The notes under the pieces: model-generated | The model's input: the letters and a program-made list of their open reading frames with translations, nothing else | What the model was told of the DNA's origin: nothing | The model's database searches: none | Part shown: positions 52,080 to 62,249 of the stretch, piece after piece | Layout: every line of letters begins with the position of its first letter | How positions within the stretch are numbered: the stretch's first letter is position 1 | Position numbers and translations under genes: made by a program | Assembly: GCA_002238765.1 (NCBI GenBank) | Contig: MPMZ01000006.1 | Location: forward strand, 1-64,000 | Direction: 5' to 3' | Length of the DNA stretch: 64,000 bases | DNA from: Nitrospira sp. bin75 | Lineage (GTDB): Bacteria; Nitrospirota; Nitrospiria; Nitrospirales; UBA8639

Positions 52080-52365
52080 GAATCACGTTCTTCTTCCGCT
52101 CACCGGCGACAGGCAACCCGCCGGGAGCGGTTCACTATAGTCAGGCAACCGCTCCAATCTCAAGTTGGTCAGGATTCCCCTGTCTTCCTCTCTTCACAGC
52201 AACGTCACGAAAGCCTCTTGAAACACGAGGCTCGGCTGTCCACGCTCCGATTCCAATACGGAAATGCCTTGGGGGAACCCGGGTCGACACAGAGAGGCCG
52301 CCCGCCTATGGTTGCATGGGCAAAACCGACTATGGTTGCATGGGCAAAACCGAAAGTGCACGGGC
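52080..52365. other. Intergenic region with a 24-bp tandem duplication
   Basis: Contains two adjacent copies of CTATGGTTGCATGGGCAAAA plus CCGA at about 52307-52352, ending 14 bases before the start of the transporter gene. The remainder is unrecognised and probably holds promoters for divergent thyX and the transporter. Confidence 0.6.
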
Positions 52366-53730
52366 ATGATCACTCACGATCGACAATCCATCCACGGCCA
52401 ATGGTCCTCCCGGTTGACCTTTGTCATGGCGGCGACCGGCGCCGCCGTCGGACTCGGCAATATCTGGAAATTCCCATACCTGACGGGCATCCACGGCGGA
52501 AGTGCCTTCGTGCTGGTGTATATGCTCTGCGTGGTCTTCCTGGGCATTCCCATGATGATGGCCGAGGTCATGCTGGGCCGTCGCGGCCGGCAGACGCCGA
52601 TCAACACCATGCGGACGCTGGTAGAGGAAACCAAGGCCGGCCAGGGCTGGCAACTCATCGGGTGGTCCGGCACCCTGGCCGGCATCCTGATCCTGTCGTA
52701 TTACAGCGTCATCGGCGGATGGACCATCGGGTATATTGTTCACGCGGCCGTCGGCGATTTCTCGGGTCTCAGTGGAGACGGGGCCTCGAGCCTCTTCGGA
52801 GACTTCGTCGGAAGTCCCTTGATTCAGGTGGGCTGGCATACGGCCTTCCTGATCTTCACCATGGCCATCGTGGCCCGGGGCGTGCAAAACGGACTGGAGA
52901 AAGCCGTCACCTATCTGATGCCGGCCCTCCTGGTGCTCCTCCTCATGCTCGTGGGCTACGCCATGACCACCGGCTACTTCATGAAAGGACTCGCCTTTCT
53001 GTTCACGCCCGACTTCACCCATTTTTCGAGTACCAGCATGCTCACGGCCATGGGCCAGGCATTTTTCAGCATGAGCCTGGGCATGGGCGCGATCATGGTC
53101 TACGGCTCGTATCTCCCCAAGAACGTCTCCATCGCCGGCACCTCCGTGGCCGTCGCCCTCGCCGACACCATGGTGGCCCTCATCGCGGGCATGGCGATCT
53201 TTCCCATTGTCTTTGCGAATGCCCTCACGCCCGGAGCCGGCCCCAGTCTCATTTTTGAAACCCTTCCCGTGGCCTTCGGTCACATGGCAGGGGGAACGTT
53301 CTTCGGCACGCTCTTTTTCGTCCTGCTCCTGATCGCGGCCTGGACCTCATCCATTTCATTGATCGAACCCGCGGTGACCATGATGATCGAAAAATTCAAC
53401 ATGACGCGCCGCACGGCGGCCGTCTGGACCGGTCTGGTCGCGTGGCTCCTGGGACTCGGCACGGCCTTTTCCTTCAACGTCTGGGCGGACGTCACGATGT
53501 GGGGGCTGACCTTTTTCGAACAGATCGACTTCCTCACTTCGAATCTCATGCTGCCGATCGGCGCGATCGGCATGGCCATCTTCGCCGGATGGGTGATGTC
53601 CAAGAGCATAAGCCGCGAGGAACTCGCCATGAAGAGCCCGGTCAACTATTTCATCTGGCACGCCTTGATCCGCGTCGTCGCCCCGATCGCGGTCTCGATT
53701 GTCCTCCTGCACGCCGTCGGCCTGTTCTGA
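52366..53730 (+). CDS. Neurotransmitter:sodium symporter (NSS) family transporter
   Basis: LeuT-fold Na+-coupled amino-acid transporter of the inner membrane, 454 residues, 11-12 helices. The family signature in TM1 is clear (VMAATGAAVGLGNIWKFPYL), with GGSAFVLVYMLCVVFLGIP in TM2 and FFSMSLGMGAIMVYGSYL in TM6. ATG 52366 (MITHDRQSIHGQW) fits; upstream in-frame residues come from the tandem repeat. Substrate is unknown; bacterial members take up hydrophobic or aromatic amino acids. It is followed by a GCGGGC/GCCCGC hairpin (53735-53750). Confidence 0.92.
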   Translation: MITHDRQSIHGQWSSRLTFVMAATGAAVGLGNIWKFPYLTGIHGGSAFVLVYMLCVVFLGIPMMMAEVMLGRRGRQTPINTMRTLVEETKAGQGWQLIGWSGTLAGILILSYYSVIGGWTIGYIVHAAVGDFSGLSGDGASSLFGDFVGSPLIQVGWHTAFLIFTMAIVARGVQNGLEKAVTYLMPALLVLLLMLVGYAMTTGYFMKGLAFLFTPDFTHFSSTSMLTAMGQAFFSMSLGMGAIMVYGSYLPKNVSIAGTSVAVALADTMVALIAGMAIFPIVFANALTPGAGPSLIFETLPVAFGHMAGGTFFGTLFFVLLLIAAWTSSISLIEPAVTMMIEKFNMTRRTAAVWTGLVAWLLGLGTAFSFNVWADVTMWGLTFFEQIDFLTSNLMLPIGAIGMAIFAGWVMSKSISREELAMKSPVNYFIWHALIRVVAPIAVSIVLLHAVGLF

Positions 53731-53734
53731 ACAC

Positions 53735-53750
53735 GCGGGCGACGGCCCGC
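53735..53750 (+). terminator. Short GC hairpin after the NSS gene
   Basis: Perfect GCGGGC (53735-53740) / GCCCGC (53745-53750) with loop GACG. No T-tract; weak terminator candidate. Confidence 0.3.
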
Positions 53751-53821
53751 ATTCACGGGGTCCCGGCCCGGGAACGAGCCTGCCTTGCAACGACCCGTGG
53801 TTTCCCCTACCGTACGATCTT

Positions 53822-55426
53822 ATGTCAAAAACACGTGTGTGGTTCTATAGTCTGCTCGCGGGTACGGCGTATTCACTCTCGGTTTGCAATCTGGTTGACG
53901 GATTCCCCTGGGGTCTTTTCGCCTGGGTTGCGCTCCTGCCCCTTCACCGGGTGCTGATCGGCGTCACCCCGGGTCAAGCCTTCTTGCGCGGATGGCTGAC
54001 GGGCTTTCTCGCGTTTGCGGGCACGATGTATTGGGTGGTGATCGCCATGCATCTCTACGGCAAAGTCCCCCTGCCCGTCAGCATCGCGCTCATGCTGGTC
54101 TTAGCGGCGTATCTGGGGCTCTATGTCGGCCTGTATGCCTGGGGATTTATCCGGCTCGAACGGCGATGGGCCGCCGCCACCTGGATCGCGGCGCCCTGTT
54201 TGTGGGTCTCACTGGAGTACGTGCGCACGCACGCCTTCAGCGGATTGCCCTGGGGCCTGCTGGGCTATTCCCAATTTCAATGGTTGCCGCTCATCCAGGT
54301 CGCCAATATCACCGGCGTCTACGGCGTCTCGTTTCTCATCGTGCTGGTGAACGTCTCGTTGTTTCTGCTGATCCGTTGGGGCCTGACCGAATACCCGCAA
54401 CGCCTCCCCCGGCCCTGGATTCCACTCGCTTCGGTCGTGGCGGCCATCCTCGGTGTCTGGCTCTATGGGCTGAGTCAACTGCATCTTCCGCCTTCGGGCA
54501 GACTCACGGTCGGAGTCGTTCAAGCCAATATCGATCAAGCCCGTAAATGGGACACGGCCTATCGCAAGGAAACGTTGGAACGATACCGCCGGCTCACGGA
54601 AACCGTCCGGCCCGAGTCCGACCTGATCCTGTGGCCTGAAGCGGCCACGCCCTTCTTGTTCGAACAGGAACCGGACTATCGATCGCTGGTGACCGGAATG
54701 ACGAAGAAGGCCGGGGTACCGCTCGTATTCGGCAGTCCGGCGCTCGGGCGTGAACCCGACGGCACCCCGTACCTGCTGAACAGCGCGTATCTGCTGAACT
54801 CCACCGGGGACATCGCCGGCCGGTACGACAAGCAACATCTCGTCCCCTTCGGTGAATATATTCCACTGAAACGGATTCTCTTTTTCCTGGACAAGCTGGT
54901 CGTCGGCATCGGCGATTTTCAGCCGGGACCGGGCCCGACCCTGCTGTCCTTTGCACACGGGCCGGATCAACGGCAAACCCGATTCGGGGTCGCTATTTGC
55001 TTTGAGGTCATTTTTCCGGATCTTGTGCGACGACTCACCCGTGAAGGCGCCAATTTTCTGGTCACGATCACCAATGACGCCTGGTTCGGTGACACGGTGG
55101 CCCCACATCAACATTTCGGGATGGTCGTCTTCCGCGCCGTCGAAAACCGAATGGCCTTTGCCCGCGCCGCCAACACCGGCGTGTCAGGATTGATCGATCC
55201 GACCGGGCGCATTCTGACGGAAACGCCCGTGTATACGAAAGACTCCTTCATCGGATCGATCCCCTTGAGCACACCCTCGACGTTCTATACACAATTTGGC
55301 GATGTGTTTGCGTGGGTCTGTGTTATAATGGCCCTGTTTCTGTTATCGTTTGCTCGTTTTATCTACGGACCATCCGCGGTTGACATCCGCTTTTCAATGC
55401 GACGCAAAGGAGCCAGGCATGCTTGA
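53822..55426 (+). CDS. lnt: Apolipoprotein N-acyltransferase
   Basis: Inner-membrane enzyme adding the third acyl chain to lipoproteins, 534 residues. N-terminal membrane domain of about seven helices, then a periplasmic nitrilase domain with the catalytic triad Glu ([11 protein letters not shown]), Lys ([15 protein letters not shown]) and Cys ([14 protein letters not shown]). The C-terminus returns to the membrane ([19 protein letters not shown]). ATG 53822 ([10 protein letters not shown]) is the sensible start. It overlaps prfB by 8 bases and belongs functionally with lolC/lolD a few kb downstream. Confidence 0.95.
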   Translation: MSKTRVWFYSLLAGTAYSLSVCNLVDGFPWGLFAWVALLPLHRVLIGVTPGQAFLRGWLTGFLAFAGTMYWVVIAMHLYGKVPLPVSIALMLVLAAYLGLYVGLYAWGFIRLERRWAAATWIAAPCLWVSLEYVRTHAFSGLPWGLLGYSQFQWLPLIQVANITGVYGVSFLIVLVNVSLFLLIRWGLTEYPQRLPRPWIPLASVVAAILGVWLYGLSQLHLPPSGRLTVGVVQANIDQARKWDTAYRKETLERYRRLTETVRPESDLILWPEAATPFLFEQEPDYRSLVTGMTKKAGVPLVFGSPALGREPDGTPYLLNSAYLLNSTGDIAGRYDKQHLVPFGEYIPLKRILFFLDKLVVGIGDFQPGPGPTLLSFAHGPDQRQTRFGVAICFEVIFPDLVRRLTREGANFLVTITNDAWFGDTVAPHQHFGMVVFRAVENRMAFARAANTGVSGLIDPTGRILTETPVYTKDSFIGSIPLSTPSTFYTQFGDVFAWVCVIMALFLLSFARFIYGPSAVDIRFSMRRKGARHA

Positions 55427-56526
55427 GGACATTCGCACCCGTCTGCACACCACCGGCAACCACATCAAAGACTTACGGAGGCGTCTTTGACCTGCCTCGA
55501 CTGTTGAACGAACTGGAGGAACTCGAGCAGGAAAGCGCCCAACCCGATTTCTGGAAAAATGCGCACATCGCCACCAAAGTGGGGCAGCGCAAAGCCACGA
55601 TTGAACGGGACATCGCCCGCGTCGCCGACTTCGAGCAAAGACAGGCCGACCTGGAAGCCACGCTCGAACTCATCGGGGCAGAGGATGATGCCGAACTCCA
55701 CGCCGAATTGACCCAGGGCATCGAGACGCTGGAAACGCTCTTGGAGGACCTGCGCACGGAGCAGTTACTGGCCGGCGAGCATGATGGTCGATCCGCCATT
55801 CTGGGAATCAACCCCGGAGCCGGCGGCACGGAATCGCAGGATTGGGCCCAAATGTTGATGCGGATGTTCGTACGATGGGCCGAAAACAAAAAATTCAGGG
55901 TCGGGAGCATCGATATCCAGCCCGGTGATGAAGCCGGCATCAAGAGTGCCACGCTGAGTATCGAGGGCCCCTATGCCTACGGCTATCTGAAATCGGAAGC
56001 CGGTGTGCACAGGTTGGTACGGATCTCTCCGTTTGACGCCAACAAACGTCGCCATACGTCGTTTGTCGCCGTTGCGGTGTATCCCGAACTGGATGACGAC
56101 GTCGAGGTCGAGATCGACGAAAAAGATCTGAAGATCGATACGTTTCGCGCGGGCGGGGCCGGCGGACAAAACGTCAACAAAGTCGAAACCGCCATACGCG
56201 TGACGCACCTTCCCAGCGGGATCGTCGTGCAGTGTCAAAACGAGCGCTCGCAGTTGCAAAACCGCATGGGCGCCATGCGCGTCATGAAAGCGAAGTTGTA
56301 CGAATTGGAACAACGAAAAAAGGAGTCCGAATTTCAAAACATCGTCGGCGAAAAAAAGGAGATCGCCTGGGGCAGCCAGATCCGGTCGTACGTGTTCCAG
56401 CCGTATCAAATGGTCAAGGACCACCGGACGAACCAGGAATCCGGGAACATCGCGTCGGTCATGGATGGGGATCTCGACCCCTTTATCGATGCCTATCTGA
56501 AACAGGCCGCATCGAGGGCATCGTAA
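55419..56526 (+). CDS. prfB: Peptide chain release factor 2, with programmed +1 frameshift
   Basis: RF2 terminates at UGA/UAA. Translation starts at ATG 55419 ([20 protein letters not shown]), runs 23 codons to CTT at 55485, and meets TGA at 55488-55490. A +1 slip at CTT TGA C continues as [16 protein letters not shown]. The Shine-Dalgarno-like GGAGG ends 3 bases before the slip codon, the classic autoregulatory arrangement. The GGQ hydrolysis motif is in [26 protein letters not shown] precedes the ATG. It overlaps lnt by 8 bases. Confidence 0.97.
55479..55491 (+). promoter_or_regulatory. prfB programmed frameshift signal
   Basis: GGAG (through 55481), spacer CGT, slip codon CTT (55485-55487), in-frame TGA and C. 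When RF2 is scarce the ribosome pauses at UGA and slips to GAC, so the factor controls its own level. Confidence 0.95.
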
Positions 56527-56699
56527 GGGACGCATGCGCGTCTTTTCCCTCCCCTTTGTAAGGGGAAGTCAGGTGGGGTAGAGCCCGATCGCCGGGTGCC
56601 TGCTAATGCCTCTACCTCCCCTCGCCTCTCCTTACAAAGGAGGGGAACTAGGACACGGCGGTGGAAATTGTCGACGATTGAGTAGACGGGAACGACATA
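56527..56699. repeat. Head-to-head family A pair between prfB and lysS
   Basis: An inverted copy (CCTCCCCTTTGTAAGGGGA at about 56550-56568, then GTGGGGTAGAG to 56583) and a forward copy (CTCTACCTCCCC, ..., CTCCTTACAAAGGAGGGG to 56646) are separated by about 25 bases, the same arrangement as at 3314-3456. Confidence 0.75.
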
Positions 56700-58187
56700 A
56701 TGGATGAATCGAACGAACAACGCGCGCAACGCATTCAAAAACTCGACGTGCTCAAGGCCATGGGGGTCCAACCCTATGGCACCCGCTTCGAGGCGACTCA
56801 CCAGGCTGAAGACCTCCTGACGGCGTATGGGGCAACGGCCAAAGACGACCTCGAGCAACGGCCAATCAACTGTCGCATCGCGGGACGCATCGTGGCGCTT
56901 CGCCGCTTCGGCAAGGCAGCATTTGCCTCGCTCCAGGACGGAGCCTGCCGGCTCCAGGTCTATTTGAAAAAAGACGTGCTGGGAGACGACGCCTTTCGCC
57001 TGTCCCAGGAATTGGATTTGGGTGACTGGATCGGAGTGGAAGGCCGGCTGTTCCGCACGAAAACCGACGAGTTGACCGTTGAAATGTCCACGCTGACGTT
57101 TCTGTCGAAAGGACTGCGACCCCTACCTGAAAAGTGGCACGGCTTGACGGACATTGAGATCCGGTACCGGCAACGCTACGTGGACCTGATTGCCAACCCG
57201 AACGTCCATGCCGTGTTTGAAACGCGCAGCAGGATCATGTCGGGCATCCGCGCCTATCTGACCGGACAGGGGTTTCTTGAAGTGGAAACCCCGATGATGC
57301 AACCGATACCAGGCGGGGCCGCGGCCCGTCCCTTCGTAACGCATCACCATGCCCTCGATACGAATCTCTACCTGCGCATCGCGCCGGAGCTCTACCTCAA
57401 ACGGCTGGTTGTCGGCGGATTCCGGCGCGTGTTCGAAATCAATCGAAATTTTCGCAACGAAGGCATTTCGACCATCCATAACCCTGAATTCACCATGCTG
57501 GAGTTTTACCAGGCCTACGCCGACTACCGGGACCTCATGGCGATGACCGAAGACCTGTTCGGCACCCTCGCGCGGGATCTCCTCGGCGCCGGCACGCTGG
57601 AATATCAAGGCCACGAGATCAACCTGACTCCCCCGTGGCAGCGTCTGCCCTATTTCGAAGCCATTGTCGAGTACAATGCCCTTGACCGAAACGTTCTCGA
57701 AGACCAGGCAGCGGCGGCGGCCGCGGCCCTGCGACTCGGATTGGACGTTCCGAAGGACGCCTCGCTGATCGGAATCCTGAACCTGATTTTTGAAGAAACC
57801 GTGGAAAACCGGCTCACGCAACCCACGTTTATTACGGACTACCCCACGGAGATCTCTCCGCTCTCGCGCAGGAAGGACACGGACCCACGCCTCACCGACC
57901 GGTTTGAATTGTTTATCGCCGGACGGGAACTGGCGAACGGGTTTTCCGAGTTGAACGACCCCCTGGACCAACGCCAACGCTTCGAAACCCAAGTTGCTCA
58001 ACGGGAAGCCGGAGACGATGAAGCGCATTACTTTGATGAAGATTTTCTGCGCGCCCTGGAATACGGGATGCCCCCGACAGCGGGGGAAGGCATCGGCATC
58101 GATCGCCTGGTCATGTTGTTCACGAACCAGGCCTCGATCCGCGACGTCATTCTCTTTCCGCAACTTCGACCGGAGAAACCGTTGTGA
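56700..58187 (+). CDS. lysS: Lysyl-tRNA synthetase (class II)
   Basis: Charges tRNA-Lys. N-terminal OB-fold anticodon domain ([20 protein letters not shown]), then class II motifs: motif 1 [20 protein letters not shown], motif 2 [20 protein letters not shown], motif 3 [19 protein letters not shown]. 495 residues, standard. It ends in TGA that overlaps the GTG start of lolC (GTGA), so translation is coupled. Confidence 0.97.
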   Translation: MDESNEQRAQRIQKLDVLKAMGVQPYGTRFEATHQAEDLLTAYGATAKDDLEQRPINCRIAGRIVALRRFGKAAFASLQDGACRLQVYLKKDVLGDDAFRLSQELDLGDWIGVEGRLFRTKTDELTVEMSTLTFLSKGLRPLPEKWHGLTDIEIRYRQRYVDLIANPNVHAVFETRSRIMSGIRAYLTGQGFLEVETPMMQPIPGGAAARPFVTHHHALDTNLYLRIAPELYLKRLVVGGFRRVFEINRNFRNEGISTIHNPEFTMLEFYQAYADYRDLMAMTEDLFGTLARDLLGAGTLEYQGHEINLTPPWQRLPYFEAIVEYNALDRNVLEDQAAAAAAALRLGLDVPKDASLIGILNLIFEETVENRLTQPTFITDYPTEISPLSRRKDTDPRLTDRFELFIAGRELANGFSELNDPLDQRQRFETQVAQREAGDDEAHYFDEDFLRALEYGMPPTAGEGIGIDRLVMLFTNQASIRDVILFPQLRPEKPL

Positions 58188-59428
58188 CCTTGCCGTATGA
58201 AATTTTCGTAGGGCTCCGGTATCTCCGGGCCAAACGTCGAACCCGGACCATTTCGCTTAACACCTTTATTTCCATCACCGGCATTACGTTGGGTGTCGCC
58301 GCGCTCATCGGAACCCTCGGGATCATGACGGGTTTCAAGGAGGACATGCAGGCGAAGATTCTGGGGACAACCTCGCACGTGGTGGTCCAGCCCAGGGGGA
58401 AGCAGACCCTGGCGGGCTATTCGGAGTTAATTCGGCAAATGGCGGAAGTACCGGGAGTGGTGGCGGCCACGCCCTACATTTACCAACAAGTGCTGCTCAC
58501 TTCGAAATCCGGGGTGCGCGGGGTCGTCCTGCGCGGCATCGATCCGGATAAAGAGCCCGAGGTCACGGAAATCGTTAAGAATGTGAAATCCGGCGCCGTG
58601 CAGGATTTGGCCGTTCCCGACGCCTCCGCCCGAACCGACTCGAAACCCGGCATTATCCTCGGCAAGGAATTGGCCAGGCGTCTTGGGGTTGACGTCGACG
58701 ACCGGATCAACGTCGTCTCCCCCGTGGGCCCTATCAGCGCGTTGGGGATGACGCCGAAAATTCGCCCGTTTCGAGTTGTCGGCCTGTTCGAGTCGGGCAT
58801 GTACGAATACGACGCCTCACTGGCCTACATCTCGTTGGAGGAGGCCCAGCGGTTTTTCAGCCTGGGCAAGACTGCAACAGGGATCGAAGTGAAAGTGGAA
58901 GACGTGTTTACCGCCGATGCCGTGGCCAAACGGATCGACGCACGACTCGGGACCGGGTACATGGCGAGAGATTGGATGCTCTTGAACCGCAACCTGTTTT
59001 CGGCGTTGCGCCTCGAAAAAACCATGATGTTCCTGTTGTTGGTCCTGATTACGCTCGTGGCGTCCTTTAACATCGTGGGCACGCTCACCATGATCGTCAC
59101 CGAAAAGCAACGCGAGATCGCCATTCTGAAAGCCATGGGCGCCACGCCCCAAGCCATTATGCGCATCTTCATGTTGAACGGCCTGGTCATCGGCCTCACC
59201 GGCACGGCGCTCGGCATTCCCCTGGGGTACACCTTTCTCTACCTCATCGAAAATTATTTTACCTTCGATCAAACCGTGTATTTCCTCTCGAGCATTCCGG
59301 TCCACGTGAAAGCCCTGGACGTGATCCTGGTTTCGTGTTCCGCCATTCTGATCAGTTTTGCCGCCACGCTGTATCCTTCGTGGCAGGCCGCCAAACTGGC
59401 GCCGGTCAGCGCCCTTCGATACGAGTAA
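58184..59428 (+). CDS. lolC: Lipoprotein-releasing ABC transporter permease LolC/LolE
   Basis: Inner-membrane permease of the Lol system that extracts mature lipoproteins for transfer to LolA. 414 residues: a short N-terminal helix ([20 protein letters not shown]), a periplasmic MacB-like domain (about 50-260) and three C-terminal helices ([20 protein letters not shown] and others, FtsX-like). Start is GTG 58184 overlapping the lysS stop by 4 bases. Only one permease gene is seen here, consistent with a LolF-type homodimer in many bacteria, but another could lie elsewhere. Followed by lolD after 5 bases. Confidence 0.92.
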   Translation: MTLPYEIFVGLRYLRAKRRTRTISLNTFISITGITLGVAALIGTLGIMTGFKEDMQAKILGTTSHVVVQPRGKQTLAGYSELIRQMAEVPGVVAATPYIYQQVLLTSKSGVRGVVLRGIDPDKEPEVTEIVKNVKSGAVQDLAVPDASARTDSKPGIILGKELARRLGVDVDDRINVVSPVGPISALGMTPKIRPFRVVGLFESGMYEYDASLAYISLEEAQRFFSLGKTATGIEVKVEDVFTADAVAKRIDARLGTGYMARDWMLLNRNLFSALRLEKTMMFLLLVLITLVASFNIVGTLTMIVTEKQREIAILKAMGATPQAIMRIFMLNGLVIGLTGTALGIPLGYTFLYLIENYFTFDQTVYFLSSIPVHVKALDVILVSCSAILISFAATLYPSWQAAKLAPVSALRYE

Positions 59429-59433
59429 GACCC

Positions 59434-60141
59434 ATGAGCCCGTCTCCTGCTCCAGCGCCGCCGTTTCTTCGAGTGACCGATTTGTCCAAGTCGTTCGTCC
59501 TGGGCAATCAAACCGTCGACGTCTTGAAAGGCATCAATCTCGAAGTCCGGCAAGGTGAACTCCTGGCCATGCTGGGGGCGTCGGGAGCGGGGAAAAGCAC
59601 CCTGCTCCATATTCTGGGAACATTGGATCGACCGACGCGGGGCACGGTGTTCTATGAATCCCAGGATATCTTCCGTTTGTCGGAACAGGAATTGGCCCGG
59701 TTTCGAAACCGGCGCATCGGGTTCGTGTTCCAATTTCATCACCTCCTGCCTGAATTTTCGGCCCTGGAAAATACCTACCTCCCCAGCCTCATGCAAAAAC
59801 GACCGAAGGCGCAATGTGTCGAAGAAGCGAGTACGCTCCTGTCGGAAGTCGGTCTGGGACACCGCTTGCATCACAAACCCGGCGAACTCTCCGGAGGCGA
59901 ACAACAACGAGTGGCCGTGGCACGCGCGCTCATTCACAATCCGGACCTTGTCCTGGCGGACGAACCCACGGGCAATCTGGACACGCACACCGGTGAAACC
60001 TTGTTCGCCCTGTTGCGAACGCTCAACGAACAACGCAAGACGGCATTCGTGATCGTGACCCACAACGAACGCCTCTCGCAGCAAGCCGATCGATCTGTCC
60101 ACGTGGTGGATGGACGGATCGTGAGCGGACGCGTGGAGTAA
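59434..60141 (+). CDS. lolD: Lipoprotein-releasing ABC transporter ATPase LolD
   Basis: ATPase subunit of the Lol exporter, 235 residues. Walker A GASGAGKSTLLHILG, Q-loop FQFHHLLPEFSALEN, signature LSGGEQQRVAVARALI, Walker B DLVLADEPTGNLD and the H-switch VTHNERL are all present. The QFHHLLPEF context is typical of LolD/MacB-type ATPases. ATG 59434 follows the lolC stop by 5 bases. A deleted family B repeat begins after the stop. Confidence 0.95.
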   Translation: MSPSPAPAPPFLRVTDLSKSFVLGNQTVDVLKGINLEVRQGELLAMLGASGAGKSTLLHILGTLDRPTRGTVFYESQDIFRLSEQELARFRNRRIGFVFQFHHLLPEFSALENTYLPSLMQKRPKAQCVEEASTLLSEVGLGHRLHHKPGELSGGEQQRVAVARALIHNPDLVLADEPTGNLDTHTGETLFALLRTLNEQRKTAFVIVTHNERLSQQADRSVHVVDGRIVSGRVE

Positions 60142-60156
60142 AGCGGATACGCGCGA

Positions 60157-60230
60157 GTCCGGGGTTTCATCCCCGCCCGACGAGGCTCTCTTGTTTCGGC
60201 CAAAGGACCCAAAACCATTGGCGCCGGGGT
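60157..60230 (+). repeat. Family B repeat, internally deleted copy 3
   Basis: GTCCGGGGTTTCATCCCCGC, the CGACGAGG...TTGTTTCGGC core and CAAAGGACCCAAAACCATTG match the first 70 bases of copies 1 and 2. The sequence then jumps from GGCGCC directly to GGGGTCGGGGATGCC, the end of the unit. The joint falls in a GGCGCC that occurs twice in full copies. Confidence 0.7.
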
Positions 60231-60284
60231 CGGGGATGCCAGACAAAGACAAAACGCTGGATCCTCGCTTTCCCGGAGCTACTC

Positions 60285-60313
60285 TTGTCAGGCGTGAATC
60301 TTTTAACTATCCT
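60285..60313 (+). promoter_or_regulatory. Candidate sigma-70 promoter for the barrel gene
   Basis: TTGTCA (60285-60290), 17-base spacer, TATCCT (60308-60313). This gives a leader of roughly 60 bases before the ATG at 60380. Confidence 0.45.
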
Positions 60314-60379
60314 ACGGGCGTTTAGTTTGCAGGGTCGCCTCAGAGAGCGGAGAAATCGGGAAAAAAGGAGACGACACCC

Positions 60380-61219
60380 ATGCGAAACGATCGACACTGG
60401 AAATCCAGTCCGTTGACCACTGTAGTGCTGGCCATGCTCCTGGCGCTCCCGGTCATATCGGCCCGGACAAACACGGCGTTCGCCCACGAGGGGCACTTGT
60501 TCTACGTGGGCGTGACGGTCCCGGTAGAACGGGTGGATGCGTCCTACGACAAGACCGTCGACAATACCGGGGCGAGCCACCCGCAAAGGGGCCAGGTGTT
60601 GCACGACAATGATGCCGACGATACCTTCGCGTATGGAATCGGGTTCCTGGCCGGTCACCGGATCCCGTTGCTCACCAAGGAGGACGGATTTTACATCAGC
60701 GGCGAGGTGGACCTCGCGTTTCACGGCAGCCAGGCGAAGGGACAGCTTCCGGGAGTGGGAGACTCACCCGGACGCAATCAACCCGGGGAAAGCTGGCCGG
60801 ACCGCTGGTCCTTTGAGAAAAACAGGAGCTACGGCTTCACGCTCAAGCTGGGCGGCAGTCCCGGCGTGCTGCGGTCATGGGACACGAGCGTCTACGTCCT
60901 CGGAGGCATCCGCCTCATCCAGGCGCAGTTTCAGAATCACTTTCGAGGCTGCCTGTCCGACATGAACTGTACCTCGACCGACCAGCCCGAGTTCGTCTCG
61001 GGAACGACCAGCCGAAACCTGGATTATACGGCCTGGACGTACGGCGCCGGCGTGGAAAGGATGCTGAGCGAACATCTCGGTCTTCGCATCGAAGCGCGCT
61101 ACACGCAGTACAACAGCAAACGCTGGGTCGAATTGTTCGACACGGTGGGAGTCAGGATCCCGACGCGTATCGACGCGGATGACGTCGGCATGCTGATGAG
61201 CCTGGCGTGGTATTTCTGA
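60380..61219 (+). CDS. Outer-membrane beta-barrel protein
   Basis: 279 residues with a Sec signal peptide (MRNDRHWKSSPLTTVVLAML..., cleavage after NTAFA) followed by AHEGHLFYVGVTVPVERVDA. Alternating hydrophobic strands and the C-terminal strand MLMSLAWYF, ending in Phe, suit a BAM-assembled 8-stranded barrel of the OmpA/Opa-like class. A pair of cysteines (RGCLSDMNCTS) could form an extracellular loop disulfide. AAGGAG lies before the ATG. Function unknown; it could be a porin-like or adhesion barrel. Confidence 0.75.
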   Translation: MRNDRHWKSSPLTTVVLAMLLALPVISARTNTAFAHEGHLFYVGVTVPVERVDASYDKTVDNTGASHPQRGQVLHDNDADDTFAYGIGFLAGHRIPLLTKEDGFYISGEVDLAFHGSQAKGQLPGVGDSPGRNQPGESWPDRWSFEKNRSYGFTLKLGGSPGVLRSWDTSVYVLGGIRLIQAQFQNHFRGCLSDMNCTSTDQPEFVSGTTSRNLDYTAWTYGAGVERMLSEHLGLRIEARYTQYNSKRWVELFDTVGVRIPTRIDADDVGMLMSLAWYF

Positions 61220-61288
61220 AGCACCGGCCCGATTGACCGTCGCACAAGCGTCAACACCTGCCAGACCCGTGCCCCATGATGACCCGGC

Positions 61289-62113
61289 TTATTGGGGCGC
61301 TGCCGTAATTCTGTCTTTGATCACGTCGAAGGTGGCTTTGGACACAACTCGTTTGGAGACCAGTTCTCCGCGAAGACGATAGGGGCGATGCGAGACGACC
61401 TTGTCCGCCAAGTCCTTGGTGAGCCCCAAAAACAAGACCAGGTCATTGGCGGATGCCGCATTGATATTGACGGGTGTTGCCGTCCCATTGAAAGGTACGG
61501 CAACCGGTGGCGGAACCGGCTTGGGTGAAGATTTCTTGGCCGCCACGGGTGGGGCCTCGGGCGCGCGCTCTTTCGGTTTCACGATCTTGGGAGTCCTGCT
61601 TTTCGCTTTGGCTTTACGGGCTTCTTCGAGCTCCTTCTGATAGCGGCCCACCGTATCCCGTAACGCGCGGTTCTGGCTTTTCACCCTCTGATAGACGTGC
61701 TGAATTTCTTGCAGTTTACTGACCATGGCTGCACGGTCCCTCTCCAACTCAGCCTCACGAGTCGCGAGCAGGTCTCGTTCGCTTTTTTGACCTTCCTTGA
61801 TCTGCTGAATTTCGGCACTCAGCATTTCCAAATCAAAAGCCGCCTGTTCATGCTCGGCTCGCAATTGCTCATTTTCCTGTTTCAGGGATTCATACTGCCT
61901 CCGGCTCTTTCCCAGTTCCATTTTGGCGGTTTCCATGTCCGCCACGGCCGTTTCATATGTGCCTTTGCCAACGACACAGCCTCCCAGGAACAGGCCGGTC
62001 ATGCAAAGGAGGCTCGCTCCCCACGTGCCCTGCCGCCACATCCGTACGCGCCTGGAGTCCTCGTCCCCTCTTCTCAGCACCAAAACCGCCTCCGTTCGTC
62101 CGGCAGACAACAT
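61289..62113 (-). CDS. Coiled-coil lipoprotein with C-terminal helix-hairpin-helix
   Basis: Up to 274 residues. The second start (MWRQGTWGASLLCMTGLFLG, ATG 62041) gives a good lipoprotein signal with lipobox FLGGC; the first ATG (62113) would make the signal internal. A long coiled coil spans about residues 65-175 (KLQEIQHVYQRVKSQNRALR), then a Pro/Lys-rich linker and a ComEA-like HhH motif at the end (VNINAASANDLVLFLGLTKD, then LADKVVSHRPYRLRGELV). It is probably envelope-bound with a DNA- or peptidoglycan-facing tip. Convergent with the barrel gene. Start uncertain. Confidence 0.7.
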   Translation of the reverse strand: MLSAGRTEAVLVLRRGDEDSRRVRMWRQGTWGASLLCMTGLFLGGCVVGKGTYETAVADMETAKMELGKSRRQYESLKQENEQLRAEHEQAAFDLEMLSAEIQQIKEGQKSERDLLATREAELERDRAAMVSKLQEIQHVYQRVKSQNRALRDTVGRYQKELEEARKAKAKSRTPKIVKPKERAPEAPPVAAKKSSPKPVPPPVAVPFNGTATPVNINAASANDLVLFLGLTKDLADKVVSHRPYRLRGELVSKRVVSKATFDVIKDRITAAPQ

Positions 62114-62249
62114 GATTTTTTTCGATCATGGTCCATGGCATTTACTATGAAAGCACTGGTATGTTTTGTCAACGATTCGCGTGGCGAGGACTCGTCCTCA
62201 TCATCACACCATTCCCCACGGACTCACGCATGAACCGTCGCCGTCACCC

